A stretch of DNA of 64,000 nucleotides from Teratosphaeria epicoccoides. Taxonomy: Eukaryota > Ascomycota > Dothideomycetes > Mycosphaerellales > Teratosphaeriaceae. Location: contig JADDMT010000001.1 of NCBI GenBank assembly GCA_021401465.1, positions 248,001-312,000 of the forward strand, written 5' to 3'. The notes below the pieces were generated by a model, which searched no databases, was not told the origin of the DNA, and worked only from the letters and a program-made list of their open reading frames with translations. Below are positions 11,074-22,524 of the stretch, piece after piece. The position numbers were made by a program, and so were the translations under genes. How positions within the stretch are numbered: the stretch's first letter is position 1; every line of letters begins with the position of its first letter.

Positions 11074-12128
11074 CTACCGATAGCGTGGGATGCTCGTCTC
11101 GATGGTGTTCAACATCTGGTCCATCGGTTTGACCACCTCGTCAAACTTCTGACCAATGATTGCAATTGCCGGAGCCAATTGTGCGCTCAATGCTTGCTTG
11201 CTACCTTGCCACTCGTCTGAGAGCCTCGTGAGGAAAGTCGCCTTGCGTCTGCACTTGCGACAATCCCTTGCATCGGAGAACCGAATCTCATGGTTGCGAT
11301 TGTGGCACTCCTTGTCAGAGTATTTGACGGTTATGCACTCATCGTTCTCCAGGCCTGTGTCCAGCCACGAGCCAGCCAGCGGGCCTCGGCGGTGGTTGAC
11401 ACCTCGATCGGCAACGGCACGGAGCTCGGCCTGGACTTGCGCAAGATTGCCATTCGCGAGACCCTGGCGAATCTCTTTCTGTATCAGGTATGTCATGATA
11501 GCGACACCGGCTTGGGAGTTCGCCAACTTGTCGCCAACGAGTCCAGAGCTGAAGCCGTTCCCAGTGGTCTGCGACTTGTTGCATGACCAGGCGAGCAAGA
11601 TGTTCAAGACATCTTCCATGTCTTGCAACACTGCACTCTGGTCGGCACGGGCCTTGCGTTCGTGGGTTCGTTTCTGCTCCTCTTTGATGCGAGGGCCAGA
11701 GTTGTGGTACGATGCCGTACGTTTGGCGGTGCGGGAGCTGGAAGACGAATGCTTTGACGTAGATCGGTACTGTGGCAAAGCAGGACCGCTGCTTGATCCT
11801 CTGCGGCTCGAGTTTGGGGTATATTGTGGCCCCTCACTGTCGGTTGTGGATGGCGACGGCGAATGTTGGGCACTCATGCAGAATGGATGGTAGTTCGCAG
11901 GAATGACTGGAGAAGTCAAAGTGGATGGGGCATAACCGGTGTTGATCCTAGAAAGGCTCGGGAGCTCAGGGCTAGACGGTGCTGGCCCAGATAGTATGTC
12001 ATAGATTCGAGGCAAAGACTGTTGGCTATAGCTTGAGGTCTGCTGTCAGCAATGCATTACATCGAGCCCGTGGTTGGCATCGCTCACCCATTGCCGTGGT
12101 TGGCCCCGTGTCGGTGTCCAGGAGTCAT
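11074..12128 (-). CDS. Protein of unknown function, disordered N-terminus
   Basis: Best model: exon 1 12128-12088 and exon 2 12025-11074, with a 62-bp intron (gtgagc...ctatag). Total 993 nt, 330 residues, starting MTPGHRHGANHGNG. The long frame has no ATG of its own at its 5' end, which is why the upstream exon is needed; the acceptor choice (TAG at 12028-12026) is the one that keeps phase. Residues 1-110 are Ser/Pro/Thr-rich and probably disordered. A basic patch (KEEQKRTHERKARADQ) precedes a helical segment (VLQDMEDVLNILLAW). The C-terminal third has a small Cys/His group (CHNRNHEIRFSDARDCRKC) that might bind a metal, and ends in amphipathic helices. I do not recognise the family. A nuclear regulator is one possibility from composition, but that is a guess. 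Confidence 0.6.
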
Positions 12129-14640
12129 GTTGTTGGACGTGAGATGATGCTCGAGATCTATTAGTAACAAGAGCAAGTGCAAGTGCAAAAAGGGGTGTAA
12201 ACGCCGCCAATCAAAGCAAGAAGCCACCGATTGCAAAGCACAAGAAGCCGCTCAAGACACAACGACAAACAAGTTGATGGGTGAGGATCGAGGACATCTG
12301 ATTGCGAGGATGAGAGCCAGTTTATATGTGAACTTTGGGGAGCTCAGCCTGACATGTCGCACGGTCCCGGCCATCTTCCAGATCGCGGACCGCAGCTCCA
12401 CAACACATCTACTTCTCACCCAGATCGAAACGTGTTGAGGCCCGTTGATGCACAGTGCTTGATGGTGCTTGAGCATTCAAGTGACAGCGACCAGGATGGT
12501 ACCCTGAGGGCCCCCAGCAACACTGTTCCACATTCGTGTTAGTAGCATGAGGCGAGCGCATCCGCACGAAACTAAATAGGCAGGAGCCGTCGACGGCTTT
12601 CCCCGGGACGCTCAGTCATAGAAGCCGGAGACCGGGTCCAGCAGCTGCTGGAGCTCGAGAGCAGAGAAGCATGCTGGGCAATTATTAGGCGCTAATCATC
12701 CCTTGCCCGAGTTGCATAAGCGGCCTCTGTGATGCATCGCGGTGCATCGGATGCTTCCCCGGGGGCGAGATCACTCAAGGACTGTGGACATGTCTTCGTG
12801 CTCATGCGTCGGACTACTAGTCCGGACGCAAGACCGTTGGCGCATCCTGAATGGGAGGTCCTGCGTCACATCATCCATGCCCACCAGATGTGGGTCCGCG
12901 GTGGATGATCCGCCGTCAAGACCCTCCCATCAACCAGAGATACATTGGCTCTGCTGGCTTTTTTCGCTCACCGCAAGACCAAAGTGGACTCTAAGGTTTC
13001 CCCAGTGCGACGAAGGGAAGCATTCGAGGTGACGCAGGAGCTGTTTACGTTGGCGCACGAACTGCGCTCCTTGGAGCAGTCTAGCATATCAAGCATGACG
13101 CCCTCTCTCATCAGGATCTGATGGCCGCTGGATTTCTGCTGACTCAGGATAGTTCATGTCGATAACCGTTGAAGACGTGTTGCATCCTACCCAGAGGCGG
13201 CTGCGGATGGCTAGCAGCATAGCCTGTAGCCGCCAACCGCCGTAGTAAGACGTACCGGAACCTTGGCAAGAGGTCTTCTGCATCTGTCACTGATGCGTGC
13301 GACTCTGTACCCTGTCCGGGATCGCTGTCCCGGCCTAGTTGTACAACATTTCGAGGCTCGACAGCAACGCGGTGCCGATGCAAAGAGAATTGCCGGAGCA
13401 CTGCCGATCTTCGAGGTGCTGGTTGTTCGTGCTCAGCATGATGGTCTCGTCCAACGCTGAGAATAGGTGCATCACTTCCTCGCTTGAAAGGCGGTCTGCC
13501 TCCTCTAGCGCTCGAATGGTAGCACACGAATCCATCTGCGACTGTCGTCAATCTGCAGTTACGAAACCCGTTTGGGACTCAGATGTGGAAGGAGCAAGTA
13601 AGCATAATAATCCTTGATGCAAGACACCGGCAAAGCAGCGGCGAAAAAGAAGCGTCGTAGAACACGGAAGGATATGTCGTCGTCCACAAGCACGAGGACA
13701 GAATTGTGAGATGTCTGAAACTCTAAAAGAGAGCCAAGCCGAACGTCAGGCAGATCCATCACAACGAGGCGGAAACAACCAGTACCTCCTAGATCGATCG
13801 CAGTGCAACGGCGGTGCGAGACCCGCGAGAGCAGCGCGCATCGAGCGCGCAAGGGGCGCGTCGATATCATCATGCACGCGCCGTGCCACCATTCGTGCCA
13901 CCAGGTCGTTCGGAGGATTTCGGCCAGGAAAGAACGAACACATATGACCCGGTTCGTTGAAAAGATCATGTTTGGAAGTATCACGGCAGGAGGTCGACGC
14001 GCATTCAAGTCGTGGATCCGGGAGTCGTTGCGCAAAACGACAGATCCACCGTCGCTGTGTACATCAGAAAACTCCGTGACAAGGTGACACTATTTGCAGA
14101 CTCCTCGGAAGTACGTCAAGACAGAAAACCCTGTAGGACTGGACGACGACTTGCAAACGCTGGTAATAGTACAATTGACGGTATTAAAAAGTTTGATTAG
14201 TATGACATCGGCCAGCGATTTACTGAGACCGCTTCTTTGGCTACTCTACCAACCACCGCATTACAACTCTCGTGCTCAGCACCACTCAGCATCCCTTTCG
14301 TGTGGGTTTCAATGAGCGGGCAGCTTTCTTCGCCTCCCATCGCCACATAGCGCTCTGAATCCTATGCTAGCTATCAGGCTACATTCGACCGCCCAAGACC
14401 GTCGTGTGAGTAGCTGTAGGGCAAGCAAGGTGGAGGATATGTAATTTCGTGTGAGGGGCTACGATTAGTCTATGCAATGCCGCATGCTGTCAAAAAACTG
14501 CTCAACCCCGGGAGGACCAACTACCTCACCCATTGATGAACGCCACTATGTGCTGCTTGCACTTGCTGAACCGGCAAGTGCTGTTGTAGGTCATCCCGCT
14601 TGCTTTCGATAAACGCTTTCCAAAGATACAGGCGATCTCT
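12129..14640. other. Long intergenic region, one possible gene remnant
   Basis: About 2.5 kb between the gene at 11074-12128 and the 3' end of ECM33. The only stretch with protein-like composition is 13335-13535 (-), given separately. Other open frames at 13559-14087 overlap on both strands with random-looking composition. I saw no terminal repeats or transposase motifs. Confidence 0.45.
13335..13535 (-). pseudogene. Possible exon or remnant of an unrecognised gene
   Basis: A 66-codon frame with ordered, acidic-helical composition (ALEEADRLSSEEVMHLFSAL, then CIGTALLSSLEMLYN). Just downstream, another frame reads ASVTDAEDLLPRFRYVLLRR before breaking up. The pattern recalls the C-terminal region of some fungal Zn2Cys6 regulators, but no zinc cluster is nearby and the reading frame breaks without convincing introns. 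It is reported as a possible decayed gene only. Confidence 0.25.
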
Positions 14641-15954
14641 TTACAGCATGCCAAATATGGCAGCGATGACACCCATGACACCTGTTGCGCCAGAGATGTA
14701 CATGGCATTGGCCGCGCTTGATGCAGTGGACGAGCTGCCAGAGCCGCTGCCGCTGTTGGTGCCAGAGGAGAGTGTGCCAGTGCCACCAGGAGTCGACTCC
14801 TTACCGGCGCAGGTGTAGGTGCCCTTGATAACATTGTTGGTGCCAGACAGAGGCTTGAAGTGGTCGCAGGCGGAGGAGATGTCCTCGGAAGACTGAAGGT
14901 TGAAGGCACCCTTCACATCGGACAGCGAAGGAAGGCTGACACTGTGAACAAATTCAGTACACGCCATACTAGGGTTTCGCGACGTTGCAGCTTACGTGGT
15001 GAAGTTGCCGTAGAAGTCAAGAGCACCGCCGACGGTGGTGAGCGCTGGAAACGCAATGTCATCGAGCTCAGTGTTATTGGCGACTTGAAGACCACCACCG
15101 ACGGTTTTCAACTCCGGGAAAGAGAGGTTGGTCATGTCCATGTTACTGACGAAGGAGAGCGAGCCACCGACGCTGGTAAGGTTAGGCGCAGCAACTTGCG
15201 AGAAGAAGTTGGCGAACATGCCGTATGAGCCGTTAATAGATGCGAGCGACGGAGTGCTGACCTCGGACACATTGCGGAAGGTGATATTGTAGGCCCATTC
15301 CATGTTCGGGAACGATGCGCTGACATTACGACCATTGGCCTCGAGGGTCAATGCCTGCGTCACGTTGCCGAGCTGCATGTCGATGTCGTTCAGGTAGGGG
15401 TTGTTGGCAATGATCATGGTGTCCACAGTCTGGAGGTTGATACCATCCAGCGAGGTGAGCTGAGTGTTCTGGATGGAGACACTGCCGGCCTGCTGCACAC
15501 CATTGCTGAAGGAGAGTCCTTGCAGCGCTGGTAGCGCCGTCCAATCGATTGAGCTGACGCTGGAGAGCATAGGAAAGCTCAACGTCGACAGAATGGTCAA
15601 GTCGGAAAGCGTGAAGTCTTCGCCAATAGTGGTGAGGTCGCTGGCCGAGAAGGAGGTGAGCTGTGTCACGTTGGTGGCGATCAAGCTGCCCGTGATTTTC
15701 TGAATGCCATCGAGGGCGATAGAGTTTGTGGTGCCGGTGGCAATGGAGATGCTGCCGGAGAAGGTTGAGCACCCTGCGAGCGCAGTGGCGTCGCCCTGGC
15801 TCTGGATAGTAGTCGTGCCATCAGTGCTGCACGATTGAGCTGCCCGTTCGTTAGTCCCACGTGTCCATCTCGCGTCTCTTGCTCTTCATCATGTGTACGC
15901 ACCAATTGCTCGTCCTGCGACGGCCAACGCCGGCACGATGTACCTGGCAGCCAT
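14641..15954 (-). CDS. ecm33: Ecm33-family GPI-anchored cell wall protein
   Basis: Three exons: 15954-15903, 15839-14996 and 14941-14641; introns of 63 and 54 bp. Total 1197 nt, 398 residues, the usual length in filamentous fungi. The signal peptide is MAARYIVPALAVAG..., spliced to AQSCSTDGTTTIQSQGDATALAGC. The core is built of receptor-L-domain/leucine-rich-like repeats (LTSFSASDLTTIGEDF, LPALQGLSFSNGVQQAG, FPALTTVGGALDFYGNF). The C-terminus has the conserved ISSACDHFKPLSG and YTCAGKES, then a Ser/Gly-rich linker (SSGTNSGSGSGSSS) and a hydrophobic tail (GATGVMGVIAAIFGML) for GPI attachment. Ecm33 proteins support wall integrity and proper wall-protein assembly. The splice junctions restore the frame exactly and place the signal peptide correctly. 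Confidence 0.93.
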
Positions 15955-18617
15955 TTGTGTGATGAAGTCCGCTGTGGTGCGGAGGATAACTGTGGTGGAG
16001 CGGAAAGGTCAGCACAGTTGTTGACGACCGGCTGTTTGTTTACGGTTGTTTCGGAATCTTCGGTGGGGATAGTTCCCAACGTGCTGGGCGTTTCGTCGGA
16101 CTCGCTCGTGAAGACGCTCGCGATGCTCGTGATGATGGCGAGGCGGCTGCTGTTCCTCGTCAATGGTGACCGACTCACCTTGAGTGAATTAAAGCTGCTG
16201 ACGAAGGCTCAGCGCGGTAGAAAGCAATGGATGCGTGTCCGCGCGGGCAATTGATGTTTTTGCTTTGAGCGAGTGAGAGAAGCAGATTAAACACTCGAGG
16301 ACAAAGCAAGCCCAAGTGGCAGCACAAGCAACCTAGCGAAGGAAGGCGCGGTGTATGGAAAGGGAGCGCGATAATTGTGGCTGTTGCTGGAACGGAGGCG
16401 CTTGCTCTCTTTCAAGGGGGAAGGTGGGAAAGGAGGTTGAGAAATGCAAGCGAGTGCATGGGCCGCGTATGCCAGCGCCGCCAGACCGTCTTGGTCGCTC
16501 TAGGCGCGCTAGTGCCCGTCCACGCAGCAGCGATGGCGTGTCAAAGCCGGCGGCCCAGAATGTTTTCATCCTTGCCATTGGCTGAATCGTGACATGCTCG
16601 ACCACGGCCGGCTGTCTATCTACGGCCAGGAGTCCATATGGTGCGTCTATGGTGCGTCTGTGGTGCGTCTAGCTTGTGGCAACTGCACACACGATTGTGT
16701 CCGGGGACCAATGTTCGATGTTGACCACGCCGACCACCCTTGACCCGTCCAAAGGCCCGATGACCGCGCAATTACATGTATTATTGATACACAAGCAAGA
16801 CTAGCACCGAACAGTCACGCCTCGCACGAGAATCGCGAACGCCAGCACGTCAATATTGTCATTTGCCAGCTTACAGCACAGACGTGGCTATCGTAGCAAT
16901 CCGATCATTTTTAACATAGCCATCCCGTGCGTTTCGGGAGGGCGACAGGCGAGTCACTCACCACAGCAATTTCGGCTGGGCGTTCATCACCGCATTTCAT
17001 CCACCACCCGTTATATTTGCTTCCGAGGTCCCTGCACGAGCTCATCTCAACTCTCTACAAAGCGCCCTCTACCCGCCCTGCTCTCTGTCGCGTCAGTCAG
17101 CATTCCATGTCATTTCTACAGCCATCCCAATCCTTCTTACGAATTCCTAGCGGTAGCGGCGTGGAGAGTGCGCTGAACTCTGCGTCGCTTGATCACGAAA
17201 CGCATGATCTCGCGAGACGCCGCAACACATTCTTTCTGGTTCTTCAATAAAATTTAGATGCCCTGCGATTAATTTGAGTTCCGGCAATCTGCACACCATA
17301 TCCCAGTCGACTGAACTGCCGCTATAACCAAAACGGAGCTATCTGATGCAGCCCAGCAACCTCCTCCATGTCTCTCACCTGGATCCAAGCAACCCGAGAG
17401 CATGTCGATCCCGAATATGAGCCCATTGGCTTCGCATGTGTACAGGTACTGATCGCAAAAAGTCTAGCGACAATAATAGCAGAGCCGTCCGATATCCCGA
17501 GCGACGACATATCAGGTTCACAACATCTCTGATGCTCTGAGCCGGAAGCCGTCGAGATCATACACTGCGCTGCGTACATTCGTGTGGGTGGAAACCACTA
17601 CGTGCTCGGCAATGGCCGCGGTCGCCACGACTGTCGCGCGTCAAGCTGTTACGTGGGGCTCGACTCCGCTCGAAGTCCGCCCACCTTCACTGCCACCAAA
17701 CGCGACAAGGCAACATGTGCAGAGGGCCGCGGATGAGGCCATGCTAACGCCGCTCGGCATCGAATTCTGAAACCACGCGGCTCGCGTGTCGCAGTGGTGG
17801 ATAGAGCGGCAAGTGGAGAAGCCTCGGGTGATATAGTTCCATCAAGACTCAGTCAAGCTATGTTTGACTGCTTGGCTGACTATCCCGATGGATTGGCGGA
17901 TCGCCGGAGTGGCTGTCAGAATGAGACATCAAGAGTTGATATTACTATTGTCACTTGATTCCATGAGGCGCGCGCCTCCATTACCTGCGGTAAAAATGCT
18001 GCTGACGGTAGCCCGGGACGCGCCATGGATTATTACGACTGCTTTGATGACGCTGTCAATCACAGCTCAGCTATTGAGGAAACTGGTCGAGAGCTAGTGC
18101 AGACGTCAATGAGTCCCATCGCTGGTCATGGTCAGAATACACACGTGAGTACATCTGCTTTTGTGGCCTTCAAAGCCCAGTGTGGCACGTCCGAGACCAA
18201 CATACTCCCTTTCAGCACGATTTCATGCCGCGGGCCACAGTGCCATAGATCCGTCGCCCCAGCACCGCTCTGCCCGTTCTTTCACGCAGCCTCGGAGCCC
18301 GCGCATCATCAAAGGCAACACCACTATTCTCATCGCGCTCAATCGCCCATTCTACAGCACCGCTCCGTGAGCTCTCTCATACGCGGTCTGCGCCACATCT
18401 TTCAAAGCTCGCAGGTCGCAAAAAGTCAGCCTCGTCGTCCCCTCGCGCCTCCTCACTGCTGCCAACACCTCATGCATTTCCTTCAAGAACTTCCTCCGGT
18501 CCTTCCGACCCAGCTGCTCCGAAGATTGTCCTTTCTGCCTGAAGGTCGCAGGTATCTTATCGGTAACTTATCTGTCTTCACCATCCCCTTGCCTCCCTTC
18601 GCATCGTGCGGAATGCT
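15955..18617. other. Long region upstream of ECM33
   Basis: About 2.7 kb between the ECM33 start (-) and the 3' end of the F-box-like pseudogene (-). It probably holds the ECM33 promoter and leader. A short 11-bp tandem repeat lies at 16638-16670. Open frames of 60-218 codons occur on both strands but show no domain, splice partner or signal peptide. Confidence 0.45.
16638..16670. repeat. Three tandem copies of an 11-bp unit
   Basis: ATGGTGCGTCT occurs twice, followed by GTGGTGCGTCT, end to end. It lies about 0.7 kb upstream of the ECM33 start codon. It could be a chance minisatellite or a cluster of binding sites. Confidence 0.8.
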
Positions 18618-19382
18618 TCAGCTCACGACCGTACTTCCCGAAGCCTCGAACGGGCGGCCGCTGTCAAGCTTGTCAAGATGAATTTCGACCTTGCCCAAGA
18701 AGCAAGTGTTGTCTGAAGGTACTATCGACAGAAAAGCGGCAGTGGTGACGGTTTCCGGGAACATTGGCCCGTTTATGTTTCCGTCCACGTATGGATTCAG
18801 CCCAGGCCGGCCATGCACAAGCCTGAAGATATGTCTGCCGTAGAAGATTGGCAGAGCCTCGCTTTAGAGTTGCTTGCAGACCCTCGAGAGTGGCGGTTTG
18901 GTAGGTGAATGCAGTGTCTGTGGATAATCTGCCATCGAGAGCTCATATATCCTGTTTCTGAGCTCCACAGGGAGGTCCAAAAGCCGAGGGAACCAGACAT
19001 CTTCATCGGCGCACATGAGCGCCTTCACCAATTGTATCTTCTTCGCTTTGCCTTTGGCACCACTGGACTGCGCGATTGCAAGCTTGCGGTCGCGAACGAA
19101 TCTCTCCAGCTCCTTGATGGTGCAGCGGTCGTAGCATAAGAGGCCGCAATCGATCCGCCACAACAATCTGGTCAATTCCTGATGTCCGTCGGAGAACTTT
19201 GCATCACTGTAGCCGGCTTGCTTCACCTTTGATAAGGTCACTCTCGATTGGAAGGGTATAGGTGAGAGATCGTCTGTCCATTTGTCGAGTTCGTACCAGC
19301 TGTAAGGTCCCTTCCAGTAACGATCGTAGCAGTGGTTTGCGGTTCCCATTGTGACGGATAGGCCTTCGCCGTGTTGAATCAA
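18618..19382 (-). pseudogene. F-box-like LPxELRNxIY protein, interrupted by an in-frame TAA
   Basis: The frame opens at ATG 19382 (alternative ATG 19349) and runs 172 codons to a TAA at 18866-18864. The same frame is then open for 81 more codons to the stop at 18618-18620. The stop falls inside the conserved block: LLDLPVELRNRIYELSMA, then LSRVCKQL, stop, SEALPIFYGRHIFRLVHG, where relatives read straight through (xxLRxEALPIFY). It shares this core with the interrupted gene at 6130-6939. No intron can span the stop: the only nearby GT...AG pair is 20 nt. A CAA-to-TAA change fits a C-to-T event such as repeat-induced point mutation, but that cannot be shown from one site. Function, when intact, is unknown; an F-box-like role in ubiquitin ligase complexes is inferred from the motif only. 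Confidence 0.65.
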
Positions 19383-19546
19383 GGTATCGTCAATGGTGTT
19401 GTGGGAAATCCGTTGATGGATTGAAGCAAAAGAAGAGATGCGAAGGACGACTTTGAGGTGACTCGTCTAGCATGGGACCGTCGCGTGGCGCGCTAACGAA
19501 GCCCAAATACGTCCACTGGAGGTCACAAAATTACAGGCTCTATCAC

Positions 19547-20916
19547 TCAACCATCGTCAAGCACAGCAGTGTCAACGTCCTGCAAATATTCAGCATCAGT
19601 TCATGCAACTCACTTGGAGAACAGACATCAGCGCAAGCATCACTTACCTCAATCCTCCACATATACCACATGAACAAACTCCTGTACGGTCTAAATGGCT
19701 CCGCACCCTCAATCATGTCCTGCTCACTCATATACTTCCACTTCCCACCACCCCTTGCCTTCAGCTTCCCCACATCCCTCCCCTTGTAAGCCGCCATGCC
19801 TCGCTGCACACCCAAATCACCAGTCGAAAAGACATCCATACGCTTGAGGCCGAAGCACATGAACATCTCGACAGACCAAGCGCCCAGGCCTCTGACTGCA
19901 ACAAGCTTCTGCATGACCTCTTCGTCACTCCCATTCATAAGCATCGGCACCGTCAGCTCGCCAGACGAGAACTTCTGGGCCAGGCCTTGGATATACTCCG
20001 CCTTCCTCTGGCTCAGTCCTGCCTCTCTGAGCCGCTCCAGCTTCGTCTCAGCTACCAGAGCCGGCAGCGGGAAACCAGTAGGACACTTCTCGGGTGGAAA
20101 CAGCGCGATAAATTTGTTCTTGATCGACTTCGCCGCAGCACCAGAAACCTGCTGCGCCATGATCCCAGACGCCAGCGAACGGAAAGGGTCGAGTTCTTCC
20201 GCCAACCCTTCAGGCGAGAAGATGCGGCAGCGGTGTTTGGAGATGACTTTCTGTAAGCCTGGGTCGACGCGAAGGAGATGACCGCAGGCGTCGTCCAATA
20301 AGGAGCCCGTGGTCGTCGTCGGCCGCGGATCAGGCTTCGAAGGTGACTCTTCGAAATTGCTATAGCTGGGCGGAACCTGCGTGCCTCCTGGCGTGATGAG
20401 AGTAGCATTTGAGTGATGAGGCTCCGCGGGCCGATCTTGCGCAGGAGGTGGGGTGGCATCATCGATGTCGCCTGTACTATACGTCGGTCTCAGGACGCTG
20501 TTGCTCGTCATCAACCCGATGGCCGATGGTGTTGGAGTGTCGGGAGGCGGTCGAGTTGGAGTCCTTGCCACCTTCCGTCGCTTGTTCCGCAATGGAGTTG
20601 CTGGGGGTGGCATCACGACTGGACTATCGGTCTCGCCGTTTGCTGCATCTCCTTGAGCGACGGCATTGCTCGCGGCTTTTTCTGTAGCTTTTGACTTGCG
20701 GCCTCTTTTCTTAGACAGCACAGCTGCTTCAGCGATATGTCCATTTCGTAAGTCAGGTGGTTGTGCTCTCGATGAGTTGCGAGCTGAGCGACGCAGAGAC
20801 ATAGTGAAAGGCCCGTTAATTTGAGCAGAGCTGTGACGAGCTGACCGGAAGCATACACTTGCGGTGACGCTGGCGTTGATTGCCGAGACGCATGCACTTT
20901 GGCGAACAAAGACCAT
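19547..20916 (-). CDS. mag1: DNA-3-methyladenine glycosylase (HhH-GPD, Mag1-like)
   Basis: Two exons: 20916-19648 and 19579-19547; 68-bp intron (gtaagt...tttgcag). Total 433 residues. Removing the intron gives the natural end WRIEDVDTAVLDDG. The catalytic half shows LASGIMAQQVSGAAAKSI, the helix-hairpin-helix (LVAVRGLGAWSVEMFM) and the active-site aspartate in FSTGDLGVQRG, then YRSLFMWYMWRIE. The enzyme removes alkylated bases such as 3-methyladenine and starts base excision repair. The first 180 residues are low-complexity and basic. Two starts are possible: 20916 (MVFVRQSACVSAINASVTAS...), which adds a Ser/Arg-rich, acid-free leader like a mitochondrial presequence, and 20802 (MSLRRSARNSS...), a start more usual for nuclear Mag1. 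The longer form is given. Confidence 0.9.
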
Positions 20917-21361
20917 CCGCCGACGTATGTTCAGCGATGAGCCACTACGACGTTCTTGAGTTTGCAGTCGAAGAACGGAAGGATAGCTCGTTCAAGTGGC
21001 ATATACATCTGTATAACTGTATGACCGTGGACGGGACTAGAAGTCCCATATAAAGTCGCGATGACAGAATGACAAGGATGAGCTCAGCAGGGTCCTGCCT
21101 GCATGGAGCGTCGCGTTCTGGAGCGCTGTCACGTGAATGTCAAGACAAGAAAGCGTCATCCGCTCTGGCTCGCAAACGTCTACAGGTGGGAGGTCGAGTG
21201 AATGTGAGATGGTACATGAATATGAGAAGACCCACAAACTCTCCCGCGCTCGTTAATGGTACACGCCGTCTCACAAGTCTATGACAGCATCGGCGCTGGT
21301 GTGAGATCCGCGACATTTACACAGTACCTTTCGATTTCTCCTGCCCTGCCATTCGGTATCT
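20917..21361. other. Intergenic spacer between MAG1 and QCR7
   Basis: Promoter side of MAG1 (-) and 3' side of QCR7 (-). No repeat or motif stood out. Confidence 0.45.
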
Positions 21362-22028
21362 TTAGTGTCTCGTCGGTGTCTTCTCAGTCGCCTTCTTCTT
21401 CTGGATGACCAGAGCCTCGAGGTCTTCTCTCTCCGTCCGCTCGGCCTCGATATCTTTGACGATTTTCGACAGGTATGGGTAGTCCTTTCTCTGTGTCAGT
21501 CTCCCAACGTCTGATTGAACCTAGAAATTTCTGTTGAAGTATCTATAGCGTCGCAGTCCAACTCATACCTCGTGGGCCTTTGTCCACTCGCTCTCTGGTA
21601 GCAATTGGTGCGCAATTGAGCACTGTCGGTGCATCAGTTTCCCGTCCCATTGTAGCTCGAATCATGACCTGTATATACCTGGAAAGCTCTCCTCATGCGG
21701 AACACGCGGTCGTAAGCCTCCTTGGGAGGCAGACGCTTGAGGGCAAGCTGCATGATCTCAGTCTCTTCGGGCAGAAGGTCATCAGCCCTACAGAATAGTT
21801 TTGATCAGCCTATGTCCGATGTACGCACTGACTCCGGCCAGCCGTATAGCTCGTTCCTGTTCTCGCAGATTGCTTCTTCCATTGCAGCATGCGATGTGCC
21901 GTGATGCCTCACCTCAATCCCAACTTCCTGTATCCCGCGTTCTCGAAGTACCAATTGCTGAGCGGCTTGAACCAGCGCATCAGCCTCGGACGCTTCATTA
22001 TGAAGGGGGCGAGCGACGGATACGACAT
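21362..22028 (-). CDS. qcr7: Cytochrome bc1 complex subunit 7 (Qcr7)
   Basis: Four exons: 22028-21913, 21787-21679, 21622-21569 and 21490-21362; introns of 125, 56 and 78 bp. Total 408 nt, 135 residues. No exon is long enough to show the gene by itself. The joined protein reads MSYPSLAPFIMKRPRLMRWF..., then NWYFENAGYRKLGLR, ADDLLPEETEIMQLALKRLP, AYDRVFRMRRAFQ, HQLLPESEWTKAHE, and ends in a charged helix. These are the hallmarks of the 14-kDa subunit of ubiquinol-cytochrome c reductase, which sits on the matrix side of complex III and is needed for its assembly. Length is typical (about 125-135). Each junction keeps phase. It is head-to-head with a mitochondrial carrier gene, 496 bp apart. Confidence 0.92.
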
Positions 22029-22524
22029 CTCGACGGTGGTGGGTGGTGGGTATGTGTGAGTATGGATGGGTCTTCGACGCCTTCCCAACTGGCGAAGGAG
22101 CCGCTCGGAATGACCATGGGATACTCATGGTAAGCAGCGAAAGTCACGAGACAGCTTTGGCCAAGTATCGTGGCAGACACGAGTGGGGCAGACGAAGCTC
22201 CTCCCACCGGGGGCTGTCTTGCGCGAAGCACGACAGCGCACGTGACACACCCACTTGGAAACACTTGAAACATTCGACTTCGTGTCGCAGACTGGCATTG
22301 GGTCTTCCAGATCACGCAGCGAATCAGGAAGGTACGTTCAAACACAAACACTCGCGCAGGGCAGGAACGACGGCATTGCGGGGCGGGCGGCGGACATAAA
22401 GAAACGGCTGCGAAGCTGCGACGGCTCCGAACAAGAGCAAGCACGAGAGACGTTTCACCCAGTGCGCGATGCATAATCTGCGGCAGAACATGACCCGGTA
22501 GCCCAGCCTGGGCACACGTGAACC
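22029..22524. promoter_or_regulatory. Shared divergent promoter, QCR7 / mitochondrial carrier
   Basis: 496 bp between two divergent start codons, so both promoters and 5' leaders must lie here. Both products are mitochondrial, which suggests but does not show joint control. No specific binding site is claimed. Confidence 0.5.

Noticed and set aside
18025..18681. 218-codon + strand open frame upstream of the F-box-like pseudogene's 3' end
   Set aside because: Composition is Ser/Pro/His-rich without a domain or signal peptide, and the end overlaps the better-supported paralogue on the other strand.
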